From the IMG/VR virus record IMGVR_UViG_3300032117_000039, positions 1-52,615 of that record: a stretch of 52,615 nucleotides of DNA; one strand, given 5' to 3'. Shown one piece after another: positions 41,283 to 47,589 of this stretch (positions are counted from its first letter, which is position 1; each line of letters starts with the position of its first letter). The translations under genes were made by a program, and so were the position numbers. The notes under the pieces were generated by a model. It saw only the letters and a program-made list of their open reading frames with translations, made no database searches and was not told where the DNA came from. The stretch comes from a virus.

Positions 41283-41609
41283 ATGAACAAACTTATCCAG
41301 AAAATTATCGGCGAGGCCGACATCGAGGCCACCACGCAACACAGCGCAGTACCCGGAGAACTGGATGGCGCTATGACCCAAATTCGTGAGCGCTTTGTTG
41401 AGGAACGAGTTCATGGCTTCAAGGACCCGACAACAGGCCAAGCTGTTGGTCCCGTGAGCCGTGAACAGGCGGAAGCGGCCTGGCAACGCATTGAGCCTCA
41501 GCTCAGGCGGTTATTTAGGCAGGCGGAACCCGGCAGTGAAACGAGCCGGATGTTGGGCTTGCACCAGAGCCGGGACGTGTACAACTACCGGAATCCCAAC
41601 GCACAGTAG
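41283..41609 (+). CDS. Probable internal head protein, IIGE leader (108 aa)
   Basis: The first 11 residues MNKLIQKIIGE match the leader family of the head cluster, with Ile for Leu (IGE also fits T4 protease specificity). The remaining 97 residues are helical and charged (TQIRERFVEERVHGF, then EAAWQRIEPQLRRLFRQ). It is the only LGE-type short-leader gene inside the tail region, about 30 kb from the cluster. Confidence 0.65.
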   Translation: MNKLIQKIIGEADIEATTQHSAVPGELDGAMTQIRERFVEERVHGFKDPTTGQAVGPVSREQAEAAWQRIEPQLRRLFRQAEPGSETSRMLGLHQSRDVYNYRNPNAQ

Positions 41610-41612
41610 TTA
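41607..41612 (+). promoter_or_regulatory. TAGTTA start-site motif (41617 gene)
   Basis: TAGTTA ends 4 nt before the ATG at 41617 and includes the upstream TAG stop. Confidence 0.5.
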
Positions 41613-41616
41613 GCGT

Positions 41617-41970
41617 ATGATTGCAACCGTCACAGACAGCCAATTCGTCGGCGAGACTTTGTCTACGCTGTTCAGCGTCATCCAGCAGGGTCCGGCCAGC
41701 TTGATGGTGACGATGAAGAATAGCGGCGTCAACACGCTGAATTATGATTTTCAGGAATTCAACGGCACCTCCTGGGCGGACCTGGGCGCGCCGGGCAGCC
41801 TGCTCAACAACACGCTGATGGCCAACCAGGTGATCCAGCTGATCGTGACCTCCACGTATCCGCAGGTTCAGCTGGTAGGCAACGCCTCCGGCGGCGCGCT
41901 GTTGGAGTTCACGGTGGTCCGGTACTACAACCGGGCCAGCGGCGGAGCGCTGCCGCTCATCGCCGTCTAG
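41617..41970 (+). CDS. Probable virion beta-sandwich protein (117 aa)
   Basis: All-beta appearance: LMVTMKNSGVNTLNYDFQEF, then NQVIQLIVTSTYPQVQLVGN and LLEFTVVRYYN. It has the same strand order as the 32845 gene product, so the two are likely paralogous decoration or attachment domains. It overlaps the end of the convergent exonuclease gene by 14 bp. Confidence 0.55.
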   Translation: MIATVTDSQFVGETLSTLFSVIQQGPASLMVTMKNSGVNTLNYDFQEFNGTSWADLGAPGSLLNNTLMANQVIQLIVTSTYPQVQLVGNASGGALLEFTVVRYYNRASGGALPLIAV

Positions 41971-42790
41971 TCTGGTACTCCTCGTAGACGCGGCTGTACA
42001 ACAGGCCGATGTTGGGGATACCGAGCGATTTGGCTTCCGCCACGGAAGCCAGCTGCAAACGTCCCGGATCAGGTACGTCCGGGACGTTGGTTTTTAAGCG
42101 GGTCAGCTCCAGGCACGCCAGGAACTGCTCCTGGCACTCCGGCGGCATTTGGCTCAGCAGCGCCGCCTTGGCCTCCTCGAACGTCATGTCTGGATTTACC
42201 TTACGGAACAGCTCGCGGCACTTTTTAGGACCCCAGCCATGAACGCCCTTGATGTTGTCCACCGGGTCGCCGGTGATGGCCTGAACCAGCGCCACCTGGC
42301 TGGCCCGGGGCACGCCCCATTTTCGCCGGATGTAGTCGGGCGAGAGGATGGTCTTGGTGTTCAGGCAATAGTAATGGATGTTCCCTCGCTGAAGCTGTTG
42401 CAGGTCCTTGTCACCCGAGACCACGTAAACTTCGTCCGTTTTGGCGGCGCGTACTGCGGCGGTTGCCACGACACTGTCTGCCTCGTACTGGTCGTGTTCA
42501 AAGTTGACAGTGCCAAAGAGGAACGCCAGAACATCTTTAACGGCTTCCTTGGTGTCATGATATACCTTTGGTTTGGTTTCTCGGCCCTTGTTGCTGGAAA
42601 TGTTTTTGGGGTCCCAGCCGAACAGGGTCCGGTCTACGTACACCCCAAGTTTGTCGATGTCGGGATTCAGCAGGATCAGCAGTGAGCGCACCATCAGACT
42701 GACCGCGTCCAGCGGTTCCCCGCCGCTGCGCTCGGCGGCGTACCAGGACCGGGCAAAAATACTATTTGCGTCAAAGCAGGCTGTTATCAT
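41957..42790 (-). CDS. 5'-3' exonuclease / flap endonuclease (PolI-N / T4 RNase H-like)
   Basis: 277 aa. Metal-binding acidic residues are seen in the N-terminal FDANS, in YEADSVVATA, and in VSGDKDLQQL. The helix-hairpin-helix region reads ITGDPVDNIKGVHGWGPKK. This set defines the 5' nuclease family, which removes RNA primers and flaps during phage replication. It is convergent with the structural gene at 41617 and divergent from the HNH endonuclease 14 bp away. Confidence 0.9.
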   Translation of the reverse strand: MITACFDANSIFARSWYAAERSGGEPLDAVSLMVRSLLILLNPDIDKLGVYVDRTLFGWDPKNISSNKGRETKPKVYHDTKEAVKDVLAFLFGTVNFEHDQYEADSVVATAAVRAAKTDEVYVVSGDKDLQQLQRGNIHYYCLNTKTILSPDYIRRKWGVPRASQVALVQAITGDPVDNIKGVHGWGPKKCRELFRKVNPDMTFEEAKAALLSQMPPECQEQFLACLELTRLKTNVPDVPDPGRLQLASVAEAKSLGIPNIGLLYSRVYEEYQTRRR

Positions 42791-42804
42791 GTGTAGGTAC
42801 TGGT

Positions 42805-43608
42805 ATGAAAAAGCTAACGGTGCTTAAAAATAAATTTCCACCAGGCACTAGAACAGGAAAGCTAGTCGTCAAAGGCTACGAAAAATACGGCAAACCTCCG
42901 TATTTTTGGATGCTCGTTTGTCGCTGTGACTGCGGCAATATAATTAGGGAAAGGCCGCACAGACTCATGGCTCGAACAGTTAAAAGCTGCGGCTGTAGTT
43001 TTGCTGGGTGCGCAACTGACAGGTTCAAGTCTACGTATCCAACAGGCTTAAAGTTCGGACAGCTTACGGTGATTGGCTATGATATTAAACCTTTTGAAAC
43101 TGCGCAGCGCAATGGAAGTACAGTTGAACGACGCGTCATCTGTGTCTGCGCGTGCGGCAAGAAAAAGTCAATAGCGGTAAAATCGTTAAAATGCGGAGGA
43201 ACCATCAGCTGCGGCTGTGTGGGGATCAAGAACAGGGTAGCGGCGGCAAAACGAGCATGGTCGTTACCTCCTGGTACCGCCTCGTTTAACGCAGTCTACG
43301 GTCAAGTCAAAAGACAGGCGGTGAACCGGGGTATAGCGTGGGTTTTGACCCCGGATGAATTTAAGCGCGTCGTAGCTGAAAAATGTTTTTACTGCGGAGC
43401 GCCGCCGTCAAAGTCGTACCGTACTCGTACATCAATCGTAGATTTTGTATACAACGGTATTGATCGTCTGGATTCTGGCTCTGGCTACACTGTCAGCAAC
43501 TGCGTGCCCGCGTGCAAAGTGTGCAATTATGCCAAAAACACAATGAGTGTAGACGAATTCAAAACATGGATTCGCAACATATCAGCTCATTTTCTCGGGC
43601 TGCGCTGA
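42805..43608 (+). CDS. HNH homing endonuclease with Cys-rich DNA-binding repeats
   Basis: 267 aa; ATG at 42805 chosen because an in-frame one at 42766 would lie inside the exonuclease gene. Two related N-terminal modules (RTGKLVVKGYEKYG...CRCDCGN and FGQLTVIGYDIKPF...CVCACGK), each followed by a SCGC element, resemble DNA-binding repeats of phage homing endonucleases. The C-terminal HNH-type domain has CFYCGAPP, IDRLDSGSGYTVSNCVPAC and KVCNYAKN. Clearly AT-richer than its neighbours, consistent with recent insertion between the exonuclease and gp26-like genes. Confidence 0.85.
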   Translation: MKKLTVLKNKFPPGTRTGKLVVKGYEKYGKPPYFWMLVCRCDCGNIIRERPHRLMARTVKSCGCSFAGCATDRFKSTYPTGLKFGQLTVIGYDIKPFETAQRNGSTVERRVICVCACGKKKSIAVKSLKCGGTISCGCVGIKNRVAAAKRAWSLPPGTASFNAVYGQVKRQAVNRGIAWVLTPDEFKRVVAEKCFYCGAPPSKSYRTRTSIVDFVYNGIDRLDSGSGYTVSNCVPACKVCNYAKNTMSVDEFKTWIRNISAHFLGLR

Positions 43609-43788
43609 TCATCGCAATTTCGAGTTTCTCTCGTTTTCCTGCTCTACTTTTTCGTTGCGCCAGTGGACCATCTGGCGCAGGATGTCGTCGGGCACGCGGC
43701 TTAGCTCCAGCGTCAGGCCCTTGCCATCCCAGGCCAGTTCAAACAGGGTTCTCCAGCGGTCTTGGCGGCTAATATAAGCCGCCTCAAC
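43609..43788 (-). CDS. Frameshift extension ORF behind the gp26-like gene (59 codons, no start codon)
   Basis: Reading VEAAYISRQDRWRTLFELAW, then GKGLTLELSRVPDDILRQMV and a charged end SKLR, this frame has no plausible start codon upstream of residue 41. It is compact, helical and protein-like. It lies in +1 frame to the end of the 43784-44548 gene. It can be reached by +1 slippage at TTT TTT CGT TGA, giving a 312-aa fusion. Small proteins of similar look follow gp26-like genes in other contractile-tailed phages as I recall them, which supports a real function in tail assembly. Confidence 0.65.
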   Translation of the reverse strand, partial: VEAAYISRQDRWRTLFELAWDGKGLTLELSRVPDDILRQMVHWRNEKVEQENERNSKLR

Positions 43789-43795
43789 GAAAAAA
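43784..43795 (-). promoter_or_regulatory. Putative +1 programmed frameshift site TTT TTT CGT TGA
   Basis: On the minus strand the zero frame reads TTT TTT CGT TGA. A tRNA-Phe on the second TTT can re-pair on TTC after moving +1, so that GTT GAG follows and the stop is bypassed. UUU CGU is the same core as the +1 site of influenza PA-X. The stop in the next codon but one and the slow CGT context would favour slippage. Confidence 0.55.
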
Positions 43796-44548
43796 CTCCT
43801 GACCCAGGTCCAGCACGTGGTCGAAGGTCTTCAGGCACTCGTCGCACTTGTGTGGCACGGCGGTGTTCAGATGCGGCGTGATGCGGCGGCCCTCCTTTTC
43901 GAGAAATTTGGAATCCGCTGGCGACAGCGCCCGAAACCATTGGATCAGCTCTTCCAGCGCGTCGGGTCGGGTGTCGTTGATGGTGACGACCCGCATCAGG
44001 GTGCGCAGCAGTGTGTCAGGCACCCGGGCGCGCTCCACGGTGGGTCGGCCCACGATGGCGCGCTCGTCCTTGACCAACAGCGGGCGCACCTTGACGACGT
44101 CCTGGACGTCCGGCAGGGTGATGACATCGAAACCGGGATAATCCGGCTCCTTGACCCCCACCGGCTCCAGCTCGTCAGGAATGGCGATGGTTTCGTCCTT
44201 CTTGGCCCCGCAGTGCGGACACACGGAGGTGTAGCGAATATGGTCGTTGGCCAGGCGCGCCCGGGACACCAGCAGGATCAGGTTGATCTCGTCGGCGACA
44301 AAATCGTCCAGCCTGCCGCCGTTGAGGTTGCAGCAGCGCTCGAACAGGCTAAAGATCAGCTCCTCCTTGGTCAGCTTGCGGGCGTTCTCCACGAACCAGT
44401 CGTCAACTTCATTGTCCCAGGGGTAGACGGTCAATTTGCCGCCGGGCCAGGCCGTGGGGCTGGTGTAGCCGCGCGAGAGCAGGGTGATTTCCCGCTTGTA
44501 CGCGTCTCGGCGCGGGACCAGTGATTTCAGGTTGGTGCGAATAGCCAT
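43784..44548 (-). CDS. gp26-like baseplate hub / tail assembly protein
   Basis: 254 aa. It combines an N-terminal domain (AYKREITLLSRGYTSPTAWP), a zinc site (SVCPHCGAK near 111-117 plus HKCDEC near 233-238) and VKVRPLLVKDERAIVGR (about 151-167), which resembles the FRPFLVKEEKALL block of the T4 gp26 / baseplate protein family. The C-terminal LDLGQEFF resembles the FF ending of related phage proteins. Its stop overlaps a +1-frame ORF and is preceded by a slippery TTT TTT C. It lies 21 bp after the spike gene on the same strand. Confidence 0.72.
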   Translation of the reverse strand: MAIRTNLKSLVPRRDAYKREITLLSRGYTSPTAWPGGKLTVYPWDNEVDDWFVENARKLTKEELIFSLFERCCNLNGGRLDDFVADEINLILLVSRARLANDHIRYTSVCPHCGAKKDETIAIPDELEPVGVKEPDYPGFDVITLPDVQDVVKVRPLLVKDERAIVGRPTVERARVPDTLLRTLMRVVTINDTRPDALEELIQWFRALSPADSKFLEKEGRRITPHLNTAVPHKCDECLKTFDHVLDLGQEFFR

Positions 44549-44569
44549 AGGCCACTAAGAACGCAAAAC

Positions 44570-45553
44570 TCAGTCTGCCACGGTGACGGTCTGCGAAAGC
44601 AGCTGCGTGGCCTCCGGGGTGATCGAGGACGTGGGCTGCGTGGGCGGCGACGTCGGGTTCCCTGGATTGCTGCTGGTGTGCGTGTGAACGGCCAGCCAGA
44701 CGAACAGGGAATTGATCCATTCCACCAGGTAATTGCCCAAAACGGCCTGCTGGGTAGCCCCAATGCCCAGCGTCAGGTTGGTGAAGCCCAGCACCATTTC
44801 CCCGACGGTGGTCAGGTTCAGGTCGCTCAGGCTGTCGATGGTGATGTCGCCGACGGTGGAAATGTCAATGTTGTCGAAAGCGGTCAGGGCGATGCCGCCG
44901 CCGCTGTCTACACTGAAGTCATCGGCCAGGGTCTGCCAGGAAAAGCTGTTGGAGATGCCGGTCACGCCTTCGTAGACATTGAAGTACAGGTCCTGGAGCA
45001 CGTTGAACTTGACCGTGTCGTCCAGATCGTCGAACTGGCAGTAGTTGCCGTTGGGCGTCGTGACCATGATGTTGCCGTCCGAAGAGCCGACCTCGGTGTC
45101 GTCGGTCAGAACAATGCGGTACCCGGCGCTGGTGGTGGCGATCAGCGAACCCTCGTTCATCTCGATGGCGTGGCTGTAGCGGGTCCAGACGGTGCGGTTG
45201 GGCTTGCCCACGGGCGTGCCGATGTCATAGGTGTGCAGCTTCAGTTTCTGCGCCCCGTTCATGGTTTGCATGCCCCACTCCCAGATGGGCTTTTCCGGCT
45301 CCCCATCCAGGAAGCGAACCCAGACGGGATCGCCCGGCTCCGGTATCTGGGAGAAGCCCCCGCTCAGGGCACTGCCACCGGCAGGCATGCCTGCTGGCAT
45401 GGCCCATGGCAGGTCGCCGGTGCCGATGTAGCCCGAGCCGGTGGCGCTGGTGCCATAGACGTGCGGGACGCGAACCTTCAACCGGCCAAGTTTCAGCGGG
45501 TCCTGGTTTAGCTCCACCGTTCCGGCATACGTAAAGTTAAGGTTCATGCTCAA
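44570..45553 (-). CDS. Baseplate spike protein (gp5/gpV-like)
   Basis: 327 aa. The N-terminal OB-fold domain (about 1-100) is typical: YAGTVELNQDPLKLGRLKVR, then DLPWAMP, and GGFSQIPEPGDPVWVRFLDG and EPEKPIWEWG. The C-terminal part has repeated Asp/Thr/Ile-rich segments (NIDISTVGDITIDSLSDLNL) like a beta-helix spike, and a HTHTS element near the end (VHTHTSSNPG) that often binds metal at the spike base or tip. No lysozyme domain is inserted. ATG at 45547 is an alternative start. Confidence 0.88.
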   Translation of the reverse strand: MSMNLNFTYAGTVELNQDPLKLGRLKVRVPHVYGTSATGSGYIGTGDLPWAMPAGMPAGGSALSGGFSQIPEPGDPVWVRFLDGEPEKPIWEWGMQTMNGAQKLKLHTYDIGTPVGKPNRTVWTRYSHAIEMNEGSLIATTSAGYRIVLTDDTEVGSSDGNIMVTTPNGNYCQFDDLDDTVKFNVLQDLYFNVYEGVTGISNSFSWQTLADDFSVDSGGGIALTAFDNIDISTVGDITIDSLSDLNLTTVGEMVLGFTNLTLGIGATQQAVLGNYLVEWINSLFVWLAVHTHTSSNPGNPTSPPTQPTSSITPEATQLLSQTVTVAD

Positions 45554-45555
45554 GG

Positions 45556-45561
45556 TAGTTA
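45556..45561 (+). promoter_or_regulatory. TAGTTA start-site motif (45567 gene)
   Basis: TAGTTA ends 5 nt before the ATG at 45567, in the short gap to the divergent spike gene. It supports 45567 over the in-frame ATG at 45546. Confidence 0.5.
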
Positions 45562-45566
45562 CTCAA

Positions 45567-46436
45567 ATGTCGCGTGACGCTGATAATAAGAACCTGGTTA
45601 ACCTTTGGGGACGGCAGACGGACGCCAACACGTCCAGCGTGCTGGAACCGCAGCGCTCGGACTTGTTCCTGGTGGACCTGACCCTGGCGGCGGGCGGCAT
45701 CCAGAGCGCCGCCAACGTCAAGCTCAACGCGCAGCTGCGCCAGTTTGTGCGCAGCGTCAGCCTGCCTGAAGTCAGGCTCAAGGCGGAAGTGTTCCGCCGG
45801 GACTCGGTGCCGTACAACATGCCCAACTGGGACGACCCGGTGGAAGCCGCTAAAATCACCTTTGTGGTGGACACCTGGGAGGGCACCGACCGCAGTGACA
45901 CGGCGGACCTGCTGGACGCCTGGGTGGCGCTGACGCGGGCGGGGCGCGGGGCACGCTACGGCGGGTTTGCGGGCCTCAGTCCCCAGGGATATTTCACCCT
46001 GGACAGCAATTTTAGCACGACTTGCCGGTTCGACATCAACGTCAGCTTGCTGCGCGGCAACATGCAGAATATCGTCCAGGGGCTGAGCGGCACGACGACC
46101 ACCGGCCAGGTAAACGGTGCCCAGCTCGCTGCGGTGGCCAAGTACAACAGCCTGCTGAAGCAGCAGGCGGCCAGGCAGTCGAACCAGGGCGCGGCCACCA
46201 GCACGCCCGCTGGTCCGCAGGGCGCACCGTCCGCCACGGCGGCAGCCACCCTGCCTCAGATGGAGGAACACACCAAGTGGGTGCTGCGGCAGTGCTGGTG
46301 CGCCGGGTACAAGCTGTCGGACCTGAATTACACCGAATCCCAGCTGCTGACCCTGGAAGCCACGTTTTACCCGGAAGCGGTGGAACGGTACACGTCCACC
46401 CTCAACTTTAACGGCGCACCGACGATACCCTCATGA
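45567..46436 (+). CDS. Tail-tube-initiator-like baseplate protein (tube paralogue)
   Basis: 289 aa. LEPQRSDLFLVDLTLAAG and the later QFVRSVSLPEVRLKAEVFRR, then DPVEAAKITFVVD, follow the same fold order as the tail tube protein at 39723. It therefore resembles gp48/gp54-type baseplate tube initiators. A Gln/Ala/Pro-rich linker precedes a C-terminal domain with WCAGYKLSDLNYTESQLLTL. It overlaps the next gene by 4 bp. Confidence 0.65.
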   Translation: MSRDADNKNLVNLWGRQTDANTSSVLEPQRSDLFLVDLTLAAGGIQSAANVKLNAQLRQFVRSVSLPEVRLKAEVFRRDSVPYNMPNWDDPVEAAKITFVVDTWEGTDRSDTADLLDAWVALTRAGRGARYGGFAGLSPQGYFTLDSNFSTTCRFDINVSLLRGNMQNIVQGLSGTTTTGQVNGAQLAAVAKYNSLLKQQAARQSNQGAATSTPAGPQGAPSATAAATLPQMEEHTKWVLRQCWCAGYKLSDLNYTESQLLTLEATFYPEAVERYTSTLNFNGAPTIPS

Positions 46437-47572
46437 GCAACCTTTCGCAGTCGGTCATCAACCTGGTCACCCAGTTTCGACCGCCGTTTTCCCGGTCAGC
46501 CACCCTGCTGTACGCGTACACCGCCGAGGGCAGCGTCAACCTGGGCATCACCGTGCAGCTGGCGGCGGGAGAGAGCGCCATCGCTCCGGCCACGGGGACG
46601 GTCAGCCGGATATGGACGTCGCTCCCGGAGTTTTACACGGAAGACCCGGTGCTGCTGGCCACGTACGCCACCAACGTCACCATTGACTGCGGCCTGGGCG
46701 TGCTGGTGACGCTTAGTGGCCTGGCTTCCACCGGGCTGGTCACGGGGCAGCCCGTTACGCGCGGGGCGCTGGTTGGACCGCCGAAAACCAGCCAAATCTG
46801 GATGGGAGTGCTCGTCGGCACCGTCCCGTTGGACCCTCTGCGGCTAAATCCAACCTTTTTGGTGCAAGATGGGGCCGAGGTCCTGGGCCAGTACGACATG
46901 ATCCGGTTCGCTCCTGACGTCCTGCCGCGCGATCTGAGTGGTGGCACGGCAGCCACCCTGGTCGGCGGGAAGCGCTATTTTACGCCGGACGCGACGCAGC
47001 TGCTGGTCAATGTCGATTTTAACGGCACGGGTCTCAAGCAGGGTCCGGCTCAGGTCGGCAAAACCGCCAGCGACTACTGGAATGTCTACACTCCCGCCAG
47101 TTATACGGCAACGGTGGACCATACCTGCGGCTACGGATACGGGTATGGTTGGGTGTTTTCCAGTGCTCCGCTGATTCCGCTGCTGAATTACGACCGCAGC
47201 CTGAGCGTCGTTTATTTGGAACGGGTTGCGCCGCTGACATCGGCGGCAGGCACCCAGAGCACTTTTGATCCCATGTTGAACACGTACGCAGGCGGTCCGT
47301 CCGTGCCCAACACGTTCAACCTGCGCAACATCCCGCCCGGCAGCTACACCCTGTACGTCTATTCGGCAGCCGCCTCGGGCACCAGCAGCGTCTACATTGG
47401 AGTTAATGGCGGTGCTCCTGTCTTGCACACGGTCAACAACACGGCAGCTACGTCTTTTGTAGCCGGTCAGAACTACGTGGCCGTTTCGGCGGCGGTCAAC
47501 AGCACGGGAAAAATGAGCTTTGCGGTCTATGGGTACCTGTCGGGACTGCAACTACTCCGAACCGGCAGCTGA
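46433..47572 (+). CDS. Baseplate/virion protein with M23-like barrel lacking catalytic His
   Basis: 379 aa. Residues about 28-125 (GSVNLGITVQLAAGESAIAP, then ATGTVSRIW and VTIDCGLGVLVTLSGLASTG ... GQPVTRGALVG) follow the beta-barrel order of M23 metallopeptidases, but the HxH and other ligands are absent. The C-terminal part (about 190-379) is beta-rich with NYDRSLSVVYLERVAP and a carbohydrate-binding-like end. It may be a structural or receptor-binding protein. Overlaps the tube-initiator gene by 4 bp. Confidence 0.55.
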   Translation: MSNLSQSVINLVTQFRPPFSRSATLLYAYTAEGSVNLGITVQLAAGESAIAPATGTVSRIWTSLPEFYTEDPVLLATYATNVTIDCGLGVLVTLSGLASTGLVTGQPVTRGALVGPPKTSQIWMGVLVGTVPLDPLRLNPTFLVQDGAEVLGQYDMIRFAPDVLPRDLSGGTAATLVGGKRYFTPDATQLLVNVDFNGTGLKQGPAQVGKTASDYWNVYTPASYTATVDHTCGYGYGYGWVFSSAPLIPLLNYDRSLSVVYLERVAPLTSAAGTQSTFDPMLNTYAGGPSVPNTFNLRNIPPGSYTLYVYSAAASGTSSVYIGVNGGAPVLHTVNNTAATSFVAGQNYVAVSAAVNSTGKMSFAVYGYLSGLQLLRTGS

Positions 47573-47589
47573 TTCAGTTCTAAAGCTGC

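Noticed and set aside
43713-43940. 75-codon minus-strand open frame (the -1 frame at the slippery site)
   Set aside because: It stops after a short, compositionally odd stretch; the +1 frame gives a longer, more protein-like continuation.
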